DNA of 64,000 bases from Sedimentibacter saalensis (GCF_007830175.1 NZ_VLKH01000008.1:95600-159599), one strand, 5' to 3'. Shown: positions 19,158 to 28,316, counted from the stretch's first letter. The notes: generated by a model from the sequence alone, not told the origin. Made by a program: numbers and translations.

Positions 19158-20180
19158 TTATTTATTCAAATGCTTTATAAGTATTTCTGCTATATCTTCT
19201 ACATCCGATTGAACAATCACAGCCCCTATGTTGAATGCAACCATTGGCATTCCATAAACAACAGAGGACTTTTCATCCTGTCCAACGGTAAATGCACCTG
19301 TTTTTTTCATATTCAAAAGTCCTTGTGCTCCGTCCTTGCCCATTCCTGTGAGGATTATCCCCACGGAATTTTTGCCGGCATTTTCAGCTACGGAGTTAAA
19401 CAATACGTCAACTGACGGGCAGTGACCGCTAACTTTTTCGCCGGGCTTGCAGGAAACATAGTACCCCTTGTCGTCCTTTGCAAGCTTCATTTGTTTATCG
19501 CCTGGAGCTACCAGAACCAGACCTTTTTCAACTCTGTCTCCGTCCAGTGCTTCTCTTACTTCCAAATCGCATATTTTATTGAGCCTGTCAGCGTACATTT
19601 TTGTAAATCCTGGCGGCATATGCTGAGTGACCAGTATTCCCGGCATATGAGCCGGAAGTGATTTTAAAATTGTGAGTGTTGCTTCCGTCCCTCCTGTTGA
19701 AGCTCCAATTGCTATTACTTTTGAAGAGGATATTTTTTCAAGCTTTTTTGTTTCAGGAACTTTAGACGATGTAAAAGGAACAAGCTTTGCTATGGAAGCA
19801 ACTTTTATTTTTGTTCTGATTTCTCTAAAAAACATCGGCAGATCGTTTTTAGAAGACATATCCGGTTTCTTGACAAAATCAACTGCTCCTGCATGAAGGG
19901 CATCAAAGACACTTATGTTCATAGAACTAACAAGAACAACCTTCAATGGATTTTCCTCCATGAGCTTTTTTAAAAACACCAATCCACTCATCTTTGGCAT
20001 CTCAACATCCAGGGTGAGAATGTCAGGCTTGAGGGATTTTATTTTTTCAAGAGCATCCACGGGATCAACAGCCATTCCCACAACTTCTATGTGAGGATCT
20101 TCGCTTAATTCCTTTTTTAAAACATTTCTGAACAGAAGAGAATCATCTGTGATTAGAACCCTTATTTTGTTAATTATCAT
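19158..20180 (-). CDS. cheB: Chemotaxis response regulator methylesterase CheB
   Basis: A 340-residue two-domain protein. The receiver domain (1-125) has the phospho-acceptor Asp58 (ILTLDVEMPKMSG). The C-terminal methylesterase (about 150-340) has the Ser-His-Asp triad in AIGASTGGTEA, TQHMPPGFT and GMGKDGAQG. It removes methyl groups from chemoreceptors and deamidates glutamines when phosphorylated by CheA. It follows cheR by two bases. The cheA-cheR-cheB order supports one adaptation unit, complemented by CheC and CheD at 27834-28918. Confidence 0.95.
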   Translation of the reverse strand: MIINKIRVLITDDSLLFRNVLKKELSEDPHIEVVGMAVDPVDALEKIKSLKPDILTLDVEMPKMSGLVFLKKLMEENPLKVVLVSSMNISVFDALHAGAVDFVKKPDMSSKNDLPMFFREIRTKIKVASIAKLVPFTSSKVPETKKLEKISSSKVIAIGASTGGTEATLTILKSLPAHMPGILVTQHMPPGFTKMYADRLNKICDLEVREALDGDRVEKGLVLVAPGDKQMKLAKDDKGYYVSCKPGEKVSGHCPSVDVLFNSVAENAGKNSVGIILTGMGKDGAQGLLNMKKTGAFTVGQDEKSSVVYGMPMVAFNIGAVIVQSDVEDIAEILIKHLNK

Positions 20181-20182
20181 AG

Positions 20183-20986
20183 TTATTCCTTTCTGTATAT
20201 TGCAGGACTTATGTACATGAATTTTGATTGGTTTCTCTGTATTGTTTCTGCATGTCCAATCATTAAGTACCCCTGCGGTTTTACAGCTTCATAAAACTTG
20301 TTAACAATATTCATCTTTGTTTCTGCATTGAAATAAATCATTACATTTCTGCAAAAAATCACATCGTACTTGTTCTTTTCACGGATGGTGTCCATGAGGT
20401 TGAATACTTTGAATGTTATATTCCTTTTTATTTCCGGAACCACCTGGTATCTTCCGTCAGGAGTTTTTTCAAAATATTTCTTCTTGTAGGATTCAGGCAG
20501 CTTAGATAGGCTTTCCTCAGCATAAATTCCTTCCCTGGCTTTTGAAAGAACATTTTCTGATATGTCTGAAGCAAGAATTTGTATTTTCCATGAAGAATTG
20601 AATTTAAAATAATCATCCATTACCATTGCCAGTGTATATGGCTCTTCTCCAGAAGAACACCCTGCACTCCAGATGTTCAGCACTTTCATCTTGTTGTTTT
20701 TTTCTTCATATGGAAGAAACACTTCCTTCAAGAATTTGAAGTGGTTTTCTTCCCTGTAGAAATATGTGTAGTTTGTCGTAAGCTTGTTGATGAGAAGTGT
20801 TATTTCTTCCTTGTCATTTTTCTTTATGCTTTCAAGGTACTGGCTGAAACTGTTCATGCCTTTTCGTTCTACTAAATTGGACAGCCTTCCTTCAATCAAT
20901 ATTCTTTTTTTTGAAAGGTCTATGCCGTAATTGCCATGCATTATTTTTACAAATTCCAAAAATTCGTTATCTGTTAATTTTACCAT
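20183..20986 (-). CDS. cheR: Chemoreceptor methyltransferase CheR
   Basis: A 267-residue S-adenosylmethionine-dependent methyltransferase. The N-terminal helical domain (1-75) is followed by the SAM fold with NIWSAGCSSGEEPYTLAMV and the YDVIFCRNVMIYF motif. It methylates glutamates in receptor signalling domains. No TPR extension; normal length. It lies between cheA (3-base gap) and cheB (2-base gap). Confidence 0.95.
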   Translation of the reverse strand: MVKLTDNEFLEFVKIMHGNYGIDLSKKRILIEGRLSNLVERKGMNSFSQYLESIKKNDKEEITLLINKLTTNYTYFYREENHFKFLKEVFLPYEEKNNKMKVLNIWSAGCSSGEEPYTLAMVMDDYFKFNSSWKIQILASDISENVLSKAREGIYAEESLSKLPESYKKKYFEKTPDGRYQVVPEIKRNITFKVFNLMDTIREKNKYDVIFCRNVMIYFNAETKMNIVNKFYEAVKPQGYLMIGHAETIQRNQSKFMYISPAIYRKE

Positions 20987-20988
20987 AC

Positions 20989-23016
20989 TTACATACTTTC
21001 TATTAGATTTCCTATGTCTAGGATTAAGTTGATGCTGCCGTCTCCGAGTATGGAACAGCCGGAAATTCCAGATTCTTTAAGGCTGTACTTTGCAAGTATG
21101 GGAGGCAGTGGTTTTACTACAACCTGCTGTTCCCCAACAATTTTATCCACAAACAAGCACAGGCTTCCGTCACCTGATTCCACAAGTATCAGTATTCCGT
21201 CATCAATATTGGTGATTTCAGTTTTTATGTTGAAGTACTCATTAAGTCTTACAACAGGATAGCACTTGTCTCTTATGAGGATCATTTCACCGCCGTCAGT
21301 GTTGTGTATTATTTCTTCTTCAGTTGTCTTGAAAGACTGCTGTATATTTTTAATAGGAATTATGAATTCTGAATCTCCAACTACAATCTGCATACCTGAC
21401 ACTATAGTCAATGTCAAAGGTATTTTAAATGTAACGACGGTTCCTATGCCTTCCTTGCTGTCTAAGACTACAGTTCCTCCGACTTTTTCAACATTTGACT
21501 TAACCACATCCATTCCAACGCCTCTTCCGGAATATTCTGTTACAGTTTCATTGGTTGAAAAACCAGGAAGCATGAGGAATTGGAATATTTCTTTAGGTGT
21601 GTAATCACCTTCTGATTTTGTGAGAAGATCCTTTGATTTTGCTTTTTCTAGTATTCTTTTCAGTTCAAATCCTCTTCCGTCATCTTCTACAGTTATGTGA
21701 ATTTCACCGCCTGTGTTGGATGCTGAAAGCCTAATAGTACCTTTTTTGTTTTTACCTTTGTTTATTCTGTCATCCTCATATTCTATTCCATGGTCCATGG
21801 CATTTCTCACAAGATGCATGATGGGGTCAGAAATTCCGTCAACTATTGTTTTGTCTATTTCAGTTTCTTCCCCTGACAAAATAAGTTCAACTTCCTTGTT
21901 CAATTCCTTTCCCATGTCTCTTACAATACGCTTCATTTTCTGGAATATTCCGGATACCGGCACCATTCTCAAAGACATTACAATGTCTTGAAGCTCATCT
22001 GTAAGTTTTCTCATCTGTCTTGTGGATTTTGTAAAGCTGTCAAGGTTGAGCTTCTTTATTTCATTGTCGGCTGCAACCATTGATTCTGCAATTACAAGCT
22101 CTCCCACTATGTTAACAAGCTTGTCAAGCTTTGAAAGATTCACTGTGATTAAATTTTGCTTGCTGTGCTTTGCTGAAGATTCCACCTTTTCTGTTTTTTC
22201 CGTCTTTGCATTCTGTACAGGCTTTACTTCATTGTTTTTAGCATCTGTATGTGATGAATCTTTTTTTGTTTCTTCATTTTGAATATTTTCATTGTATTCC
22301 AGCACTGTATAATTTTTTACATTGAGCGCTTCTCTTATGACACCCACAGCAGGTTCAACAGATTCCTTGTCAAACAAGTAGACGAAAAATCCTTCTTTAA
22401 CAATTTCATGAGATGTTTCACTTATTGTTTCAACGTTCTGAGGCTTGTAGGAAAAATCAATGCCTGTTTCTTTCAATTGGTTGACAATCATGAAAGCCCT
22501 TAAATTTTCCATTCCTATGTCGTCATCAAATATAACCTTTATTGCATATTTTTCTTTTATATGCTTGTTAGTAACGTCCTCCGTCAGAACTGCTTCTTCT
22601 GCTGCAGAGCCATTGTTTGATATCACCTGCAGAAAATCAAATATTTCTTTTTCAAAATGTTCCAGATTTTCTTCAAGTTCTTCACCCTTTTCTATTTTGG
22701 ATATTTCTCCCTTTATAAAATCTGTAAATTTAAATACGAGATTTACAAGTTCCTCATTGTATTTTTTGTCTGCGCCGTTTTCTCTTATGTAAAAAAATAA
22801 ATCTTCAATTTTATGTGATATTGTCATGATGCTATTAAACTGCATCATTGCGGATGAGCCTTTTATAGTGTGCATTATTCTAAATATTTCATCTACGCAT
22901 TCTTTGTCAAATGCCTGCTCGCTTTCTGCTCTCAGAAGTATATCGTCCAACTGTTCAAGCAGCTGTCTTGCTTCAAAAAGATACATGTCAAGCACAGAAT
23001 CAAAACTATTATCCAT
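20989..23016 (-). CDS. cheA: Chemotaxis histidine kinase CheA
   Basis: A 675-residue CheA with all five domains: Hpt with His49 (IMHTIKGSSAMM), a CheY-binding P2 region (about 160-245), dimerisation P3 (about 290-350), HATPase P4 with LVRNAMDHGIE (N box), VEDDGRGFE and GRGVGMDVV, and the CheW-like P5 at the end. It phosphorylates CheY, CheB and the CheC/FliY circuit's substrate in response to receptors. It is the first gene of its operon, 39 bases downstream of a sigma-28-like -10 element. Confidence 0.96.
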   Translation of the reverse strand: MDNSFDSVLDMYLFEARQLLEQLDDILLRAESEQAFDKECVDEIFRIMHTIKGSSAMMQFNSIMTISHKIEDLFFYIRENGADKKYNEELVNLVFKFTDFIKGEISKIEKGEELEENLEHFEKEIFDFLQVISNNGSAAEEAVLTEDVTNKHIKEKYAIKVIFDDDIGMENLRAFMIVNQLKETGIDFSYKPQNVETISETSHEIVKEGFFVYLFDKESVEPAVGVIREALNVKNYTVLEYNENIQNEETKKDSSHTDAKNNEVKPVQNAKTEKTEKVESSAKHSKQNLITVNLSKLDKLVNIVGELVIAESMVAADNEIKKLNLDSFTKSTRQMRKLTDELQDIVMSLRMVPVSGIFQKMKRIVRDMGKELNKEVELILSGEETEIDKTIVDGISDPIMHLVRNAMDHGIEYEDDRINKGKNKKGTIRLSASNTGGEIHITVEDDGRGFELKRILEKAKSKDLLTKSEGDYTPKEIFQFLMLPGFSTNETVTEYSGRGVGMDVVKSNVEKVGGTVVLDSKEGIGTVVTFKIPLTLTIVSGMQIVVGDSEFIIPIKNIQQSFKTTEEEIIHNTDGGEMILIRDKCYPVVRLNEYFNIKTEITNIDDGILILVESGDGSLCLFVDKIVGEQQVVVKPLPPILAKYSLKESGISGCSILGDGSINLILDIGNLIESM

Positions 23017-23054
23017 TTTAGGTCTCCTTAATATTCCTATCTATCTTGCTTTTT

Positions 23055-23081
23055 ATATCGGCAAAATTTGAAATTTATTAA
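23055..23081 (-). promoter_or_regulatory. Sigma-28-like promoter of the cheA operon
   Basis: Minus strand: GCCGATAT (23062-23055) is a perfect -10 element. At 15-base spacing the -35 reads TTAA (23081-23078) rather than TAAA; a better TAAATTT is present but only 11 bases away. Good -10 and weaker -35, so moderate confidence. Confidence 0.6.
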
Positions 23082-23174
23082 GCATAATAGAGAATTTTTT
23101 TAAAATTTATATATAAGCGGCTTATTAAAATATTAAATATGACGATATAATAATTAGCAAAACTGCTTATTCTT

Positions 23175-23183
23175 TGTTATAAT
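23175..23183 (+). promoter_or_regulatory. Extended -10 sigma-A-type promoter for the plus-strand island
   Basis: TGTTATAAT (23175-23183) is an extended -10 (TGnTATAAT), 28 bases upstream of the ATG at 23211, with AGGAGA at 23201-23206 as ribosome site. No good TTGACA -35 is seen at 17 bases, which is common for extended -10 promoters. Confidence 0.5.
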
Positions 23184-23210
23184 ATTATATAATTAATTTC
23201 AGGAGATTCT

Positions 23211-24647
23211 ATGTTAGACAACAATATAAACATAAAAACCCATAATCCCGTAGACAACAATAATGCCAGCAAGCCAACCCATAAGCCGGTACAGGTTGCA
23301 CCACTTGATGTTGCTGACCCGGCAAGGGTCACCAGGACACCAAAACAGGATTTCGGCAGTCAATCCGGTCAAAACCAACTAAACTACAATCCGGATTCTG
23401 TATTTGAAAAATTCATTAAATCACTTGGAAATTCTCCTGTATTATCTGAAGGAGCTAAAAAACTGCTCTTGAACAAGCAGTTTATCAATTCTAACATTAA
23501 AAGCGATTCTGTTTTAAAGTCTTTATTTGAAACATTTTTAAAAAGCATTGAGATGGACGAAACTGAAATTTTAAATTTTCTCAAGTTTCAGCATGGATCA
23601 TATACAAAGTTTCAAGGCGACTTTTTCAATTCATTGAGAAGTTTATTAAAAAGCAACCCTGACAACAATGATTTTAAAATTGTACTCAGAAACTTCTTAA
23701 AAAGCTATGATTGTTTTGTTTCAGTTGATGAAACAAACAAATCCATCAATGCAGCCCTTAAAAACATAGAAAGAAATCTGCCTGATATGCTTAAAAGTTC
23801 CTTCCGTGAGCTTACAGACAAGCTGTTGAATAATTACTCGTCAAATGGCACGGACATAAATTTAAACCTATTAAAAAATGAAATACTGCCATTTGTGGGA
23901 AGATACATTTCAAAAATGAATGATTTCGGTCCAGTAAGAGATTACGTTTCTGTCCTTATTCACAACATGGTCAGACTGGAAAATGCATCAAGAGATAATT
24001 TTTCTGAGAATCTGGATAATTTGTTTGAATTTGTGAGATATAACTTCAGCTTAGATGAAGAGGATATGCAAAAGCTAAAAATGTCACTTATAGATACATA
24101 TGAAACAGCTTCAAGCAAAAAAAATGATTCCGTTGATTCGTTTTTAAAACTCATTGATTCAGGCATTAAAGAAAGCAAAAATCTTGTAAACAAGGGGACC
24201 ATGGAAGATATGGCAGAATCCCTGCTTTTCAGTCAGGATGTCCACATCCCTCTGACACACATGTTCTTGCCGCTGAATTTCAACAACATGTTCATGTTTT
24301 CTGAGATATGGATTGGAAAGGAATTTGAAATTTCCGAAAAGGACAAAAAAAGCAAGCAAACTTATGTGCAGACATACAAAGTTTTTATAACATTTGACAT
24401 ACAAAATGTAGGTTATTTTGAAACAACACTTGTGCTAAAAGAATCAAGATTGTCACTTGACATTTATGTTCCAAATTGTCTGACAGGCTCTATTGAAACA
24501 ATCAAAAATGACCTTAACAATATTCTCAGTAAAGATAATTTATCAGCTTCATCTTTAAATGTTAATGAAAGTATAAGAAAAAGAAGATTCAATGAAGTCT
24601 TCAGCAATTTGTCAGAAAGGAAAAGCGGTGTAGATGTCACAATATAA
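23211..24647 (+). CDS. YlqG/FliK-like protein of the flagellar periphery
   Basis: A 478-residue protein without signal peptide. The first 60 residues are Asn/Pro/Gln-rich and disordered; the centre (60-330) is helical; the last 150 residues are a mixed alpha/beta domain (FSEIWIGKEFEI ... VFITFDIQNVGYFETTLVL ... LSLDIYVPN) resembling the C-terminal domain of FliK/YlqG-type hook-length proteins. The following gene overlaps by 14 bases and encodes a FlhB-C homologue; the same pair (ylqG-ylqH) occurs in Bacillus. The role of YlqG is not established. A true FliK is present separately at 44804-45928. Confidence 0.6.
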   Translation: MLDNNINIKTHNPVDNNNASKPTHKPVQVAPLDVADPARVTRTPKQDFGSQSGQNQLNYNPDSVFEKFIKSLGNSPVLSEGAKKLLLNKQFINSNIKSDSVLKSLFETFLKSIEMDETEILNFLKFQHGSYTKFQGDFFNSLRSLLKSNPDNNDFKIVLRNFLKSYDCFVSVDETNKSINAALKNIERNLPDMLKSSFRELTDKLLNNYSSNGTDINLNLLKNEILPFVGRYISKMNDFGPVRDYVSVLIHNMVRLENASRDNFSENLDNLFEFVRYNFSLDEEDMQKLKMSLIDTYETASSKKNDSVDSFLKLIDSGIKESKNLVNKGTMEDMAESLLFSQDVHIPLTHMFLPLNFNNMFMFSEIWIGKEFEISEKDKKSKQTYVQTYKVFITFDIQNVGYFETTLVLKESRLSLDIYVPNCLTGSIETIKNDLNNILSKDNLSASSLNVNESIRKRRFNEVFSNLSERKSGVDVTI

Positions 24648-24921
24648 AAACAATTCAAACTCAAAAAGAGCAGCAGCATTAAGGTATGACGCAGGGAAAA
24701 ACAAAGCACCTGTTGTAATTGCATCAGGTTCAGGCTACATTGCAGACAAAGTTGTTGAAATAGCTGAAGAAAGCGGAATACCAGTATACAAGGATGATTC
24801 ACTTTCTGTGATACTTTCGCAGCTTGATGTAGGGTCAGAAATTCCTGAAGAGCTTTTCAGTGCAGTGGTTGATATATATGTTTACTTTTTAAATTTCAAA
24901 CTTCCTAAAAACGAATCTTAA
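24634..24921 (+). CDS. FlhB C-terminal-domain-like export switch protein (YlqH type)
   Basis: A 95-residue protein matching only the cytoplasmic end of FlhB: RAAALRYDAGKNKAPVVIASG and the helix ADKVVEIAEESGIPVYKDDSL are aligned with FlhB-C after its cleavage site. It has no membrane part and no NPTH autocleavage motif, as in Bacillus YlqH and FlhX-type proteins. These can partly replace the FlhB C-domain in export switching in some species. The full FlhB is at 34831-35895. Translationally coupled to the preceding gene. Confidence 0.85.
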   Translation: MSQYKNNSNSKRAAALRYDAGKNKAPVVIASGSGYIADKVVEIAEESGIPVYKDDSLSVILSQLDVGSEIPEELFSAVVDIYVYFLNFKLPKNES

Positions 24922-24963
24922 AAAATTATGACATAATGATACTAATACAAAGGGAGGAGTTAT

Positions 24964-25596
24964 ATGGACAACTCAGGACTTTTAGTTAAAGTTTACAATT
25001 TAAATAAAGATTTGAAAGGTATCGGTACGTTGTTAAGCATTAACAACGATACAATAAAAATCAAGGGAAGTGATCTTCCTGAAATCAAATCCGGAACAAA
25101 GGTCTATATTGAAATATACAATGAACTTACAGGAATTACACCTTATATTTGTGAAATAGGCATTGCCTCAAGAAATCAGCTTAATGCACACATCAATATC
25201 AGGGAAAATATTATTGAGCGAAGAAATTCATTGAAAGTTAGAACAGATTTGTCTTTCTATATTGAAAACCTCATTAGAAATGGCGAAGATATTACAAAAG
25301 ATGTACCCAGCATGAAAATAAACGTGCTCAATTTAAGCGTCGGAGGAATGTTAATTTCATCTAATTATGTTTTATTATTAAATGATGAAATAAAATTTTA
25401 CTTTCAATATGCAAAGTATCAGCTCATTTTAATCAAAGCAAAAGTAATCAGAATCGACAAAAAACAAGATCCAGATAATGAAAATATTGAAAGCGTCAAT
25501 TACGGATGTTCATTTGAAAAAATGGCCGGATACAACGAATCGGTTATCATGCAGTATTTGTATGACAGGCAGCTTCAACTTTACAGGAACAGGTAG
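24964..25596 (+). CDS. PilZ-domain c-di-GMP effector (YcgR-like flagellar brake)
   Basis: A 210-residue protein with an N-terminal YcgR_2-like beta domain (1-90) and a C-terminal PilZ domain (about 95-210). The PilZ motif NLSVGG is intact. The upstream arginine motif reads ERRNSLKV, where the canonical QRRxxxRV would have Arg instead of Lys at the last position, so binding of cyclic-di-GMP may be altered. YcgR/YpfA proteins bind the motor (MotA/FliG) and slow rotation when c-di-GMP is high. GGGAGGAG precedes the ATG. Next to the YlqH-like gene in a plus-strand unit. Confidence 0.85.
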   Translation: MDNSGLLVKVYNLNKDLKGIGTLLSINNDTIKIKGSDLPEIKSGTKVYIEIYNELTGITPYICEIGIASRNQLNAHINIRENIIERRNSLKVRTDLSFYIENLIRNGEDITKDVPSMKINVLNLSVGGMLISSNYVLLLNDEIKFYFQYAKYQLILIKAKVIRIDKKQDPDNENIESVNYGCSFEKMAGYNESVIMQYLYDRQLQLYRNR

Positions 25597-25601
25597 GTAA
25601 A

Positions 25602-27392
25602 ATGAAAAAAATAATTTTATTAATAACCATGACATTGCTGTTTTCCATAAGCCTATGCAGAGTTTACGGAGCAGAAAGCAATTATTTGAGGGCTAAATTT
25701 ACTGAAAGCACAGTTTCGGGCACCAATTTCAAGGAAATAACAATAACGCCCTACCGCTACCAAAACGGTAGAAAATTAGAAGACGATGAAGAAACATCTT
25801 ATTACATATACCTTCCTTCCGGTTATCAGGTAATCGGAAAAAGTGCAACCTTTGTGGCAGACAGAGAAGGAGAATATCCATTCACAGTTTATTACTCCAA
25901 TTATAAAAAAACATTTGTGTACAAGGTGGATGACATAGACGAAGATGAAGATACAGATGATGATGACACTGACATTAGCTTTGAATATGAACTGGAGTAT
26001 GATTATGAGAAAAAACAGATCCTTTTTCATATGGAAATAGACAAGCTAAGGAAAGTCATAACTACTAAGAGCACTTCTGTTACAAATGAAGTAAACTATT
26101 ACGTAGATAATTTGACCAACAACGCGCCTAGTGAGTTCAGCATTACAATAGATGATATGAACTATGACTATAAAATTATCAAACAAGGAGAGTTTTATCT
26201 CTTGATTGAGCTTTGGCCTTTGAATTACGACAACTACAGCACGCTTGTGGAATACAAGGGTTATAATTTCACAAATAACTTTAACTACACAGTATTTCCG
26301 TCAAAAGACATATATGAAGACAACGGCAATTATGAAGCATTAGTTAAATCCACAGAAGGTTCATCGCAAAATTTGTTCATATTTAACATTGATGATATTG
26401 ATTACAGAAGGCCCGAGCTTGAAACAGAACTGCAGGACGACGGAATGTTTTACCTTGAAATGAAGGACGACTTTGGACTTGACTACATGATTACCTTTGA
26501 CGGAAAGTATGTTCCCATAGGCAAATCCACAGCAGTTAAAGACTTTAAATACACCCATGCTACAGCCATAGCCTATGACGGCGAATATATTTTCACTGTG
26601 GTTGACAAAAATGGAAACAGAAACGTTAAAACAGTAAAAGTTGATCATAAAAAAACTGCAAAAAAACACAAACTTAACCTGGATGTGCACGAAGAGGACT
26701 ATTCAAAAGAATTATTTGAGAACAAAGGTCTCCCATATGATGACTCTAAAGATGAAGAGACTTATTTTGAATCAATGATTCCTTCTTATATGAGCGGCAG
26801 CAATTTCCTGTTCAAGCCAAATTCACCTATCACAAGAGCTGAAATGGTCACAGTCTTCTGCAGGCTCAATGATTTGCCCTATGACAGAAACGCATATTTG
26901 AAGGCAAAATTTACAGATATTGAAACACACTGGGCAAGGGATTACATTTCCATGGGAAGCGCAAAAAAATTTGTTTCAGGATACAAGGACAAGACTTTCA
27001 AACCGGACGGATATGTTACAAGAGCAGAGTTCTGCCAAATGCTTACAAAAATCAGCGCATACAAAGCAAGACTAACCGCAATCCCGGCTTCAAGCAACTA
27101 CAACTTCGATGACACTGCAGGTCACTGGGCAGAAAGCGAAATAATAAAAATAACAAGCAGGGATTTAGTAACAAGCTCAGGCAGCTTATTTTATCCGGAC
27201 AAGCCAATTTCAAGGGCTGAGGTAGTACATGCCATAAACATGCTCTATGGATACAACCCTTCAAAACTGGAATTGAACTTCATTAATTCAATGTATAAAA
27301 AGTATTACCGTTTTACAGATATTGAAGGTCACAAATATTACAACGACATAATTATTTCTGCAGTAGGAATGTACAGGGAAATAATCCAATAA
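25602..27392 (+). CDS. Exported S-layer homology (SLH) domain protein
   Basis: A 596-residue secreted protein. Signal peptide at 1-24 (KKIILLITMTLLFSISL, cleavage near VYG-AES). The middle (30-390) is a beta-rich region of unknown fold with an acidic patch at residues 110-125 (DDIDEDEDTDDDDTD). Three SLH repeats occupy about 400-560, marked by PITRAEMV, YVTRAEFC and PISRAEVV; these anchor proteins to pyruvylated secondary cell-wall polymer. It overlaps no neighbour but lies 5 bases after the PilZ gene and 4 before the ComFB gene, so it is in the same operon. A cell-surface protein encoded among motility regulators is unusual; function unknown. Confidence 0.85.
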   Translation: MKKIILLITMTLLFSISLCRVYGAESNYLRAKFTESTVSGTNFKEITITPYRYQNGRKLEDDEETSYYIYLPSGYQVIGKSATFVADREGEYPFTVYYSNYKKTFVYKVDDIDEDEDTDDDDTDISFEYELEYDYEKKQILFHMEIDKLRKVITTKSTSVTNEVNYYVDNLTNNAPSEFSITIDDMNYDYKIIKQGEFYLLIELWPLNYDNYSTLVEYKGYNFTNNFNYTVFPSKDIYEDNGNYEALVKSTEGSSQNLFIFNIDDIDYRRPELETELQDDGMFYLEMKDDFGLDYMITFDGKYVPIGKSTAVKDFKYTHATAIAYDGEYIFTVVDKNGNRNVKTVKVDHKKTAKKHKLNLDVHEEDYSKELFENKGLPYDDSKDEETYFESMIPSYMSGSNFLFKPNSPITRAEMVTVFCRLNDLPYDRNAYLKAKFTDIETHWARDYISMGSAKKFVSGYKDKTFKPDGYVTRAEFCQMLTKISAYKARLTAIPASSNYNFDDTAGHWAESEIIKITSRDLVTSSGSLFYPDKPISRAEVVHAINMLYGYNPSKLELNFINSMYKKYYRFTDIEGHKYYNDIIISAVGMYREIIQ

Positions 27393-27396
27393 AGGA

Positions 27397-27678
27397 GTGA
27401 ACGTAATGGTAGTAAACTACATGGAAGAAATAGTTGAAAATTATCTTAACAACGTTTTAAAAACCGACAAAACATACGCAGATACATGCAAATGCTCAAG
27501 CTGCATGGATGATATGATGGCAAAAGCCTTAAACAATCTGAAACCTTACTACATAACAACCAAAAAAGGGGAAATATTTGCTGAATACTCTTCCTTGGAA
27601 ACGCAGCATCAGGCTGAAGTTATCACAGAAGTTATAAAAGCTATAGAGTTCGTAACAAAAAACAAAAAACATCAATAA
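27397..27678 (+). CDS. ComFB-domain protein
   Basis: A 93-residue protein of the ComFB family. Signature features: N-terminal helix (MEEIVENYLNNVL), the cysteine motif CKCSSCMDD, the core MAKALNNLKPYYITT and the C-terminal helix QHQAEVITEVIKAIEFV. Named from the competence operon of Bacillus subtilis, where its role was long unclear; I recall recent reports that ComFB proteins bind cyclic dinucleotides. Last gene of the plus-strand island. A longer relative is encoded at 58921-59382. Confidence 0.82.
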   Translation: MNVMVVNYMEEIVENYLNNVLKTDKTYADTCKCSSCMDDMMAKALNNLKPYYITTKKGEIFAEYSSLETQHQAEVITEVIKAIEFVTKNKKHQ

Positions 27679-27680
27679 AA

Positions 27681-27831
27681 AAACTCCGGAAACGGAGTTT
27701 CAGACCATTGACAAACTCCATTCTCCAAATTGTAGGGGCGGATCTTGTATCCGCCCGCGGGAGGACACGAGGTCCTCCCCTACATATTGAATTAACTTTG
27801 TCATCAACCTGAAACTCCGGAAACGGAGTTT
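27681..27831. repeat. MITE-like insert flanked by a duplicated terminator hairpin
   Basis: The 20-base hairpin AAACTCCGGAAACGGAGTTT occurs at 27681-27700 and again at 27812-27831. The 111 bases between start CAGACCATTGACAAA and end TTTGTCATCAACCTG, which are imperfect terminal inverted repeats, and enclose a cruciform core at 27731-27785 (TGTAGGGG...CCCCTACA with two inner hairpins). The left hairpin is preceded by A-runs and the right one followed by T-runs, so each acts as an intrinsic terminator for one strand. It fits a small element inserted into a single bidirectional terminator with target duplication. Confidence 0.65.
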
Positions 27832-27833
27832 TT

Positions 27834-28316
27834 TTAAATTACTTTTATGTTTTTGGCAAATGATTTTATGGTAAGATTTCCTGTATTGCTGTCAAAAATT
27901 ATTGTTCTGCCATAGTTTTCTCCTGTGTCTGTTGCCACAAGTTTTATTTTTAAATTTTGAAGAGTTTCTTTTGTGGCTAAAACATTTCTTTCACCAATGT
28001 TTCCGATGGTTGAGTTGCTTTTTATTTCAAACATCTTGGCTCCTCCTGCAATTTTTGCAACCATTCTGGAGCGCAAGCAGCCCATCATTTCCATTTTCTT
28101 TACCATTTCAGCTATTCCCGTATCAGCATATTTGAATATATTTGCCTTATCTTCATTTTTGTTGTATGGAAGCATAATGTGAGCCATCCCCGCAATTTTA
28201 AGCACTTTATCTGTTATGCAAATTCCAACACATGATCCAAGGGCATATGATATGAGCCCTTCCGGTGAAGTCACTATCTTCATGTCAGATATTCCGACAT
28301 TTACTTCTTGGCTCAT
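27834..28316 (-). CDS. cheD: Chemoreceptor glutamine deamidase CheD
   Basis: A 160-residue CheD. The catalytic cysteine and histidine appear in ALGSCVGICITD and AGMAHIMLP, and the threonine in VATDTGENYG. CheD deamidates receptor glutamines and binds CheC, boosting its phosphatase activity. It overlaps cheC by four bases (ATGA type) and is the last gene of the long fla/che operon, ending within the terminator T-run. Confidence 0.95.
   Translation of the reverse strand: MSQEVNVGISDMKIVTSPEGLISYALGSCVGICITDKVLKIAGMAHIMLPYNKNEDKANIFKYADTGIAEMVKKMEMMGCLRSRMVAKIAGGAKMFEIKSNSTIGNIGERNVLATKETLQNLKIKLVATDTGENYGRTIIFDSNTGNLTIKSFAKNIKVI

Noticed and set aside
18912..19415. 167-codon plus-strand frame across fliD and cheB
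   Set aside because: Overlaps two clear minus-strand genes and resembles no known protein.
27731..27785. Possible CRISPR-like or riboswitch structure in the convergent gap
   Set aside because: It is a single cruciform palindrome within an insertion, with no spacer-repeat pattern and no downstream gene on either strand.
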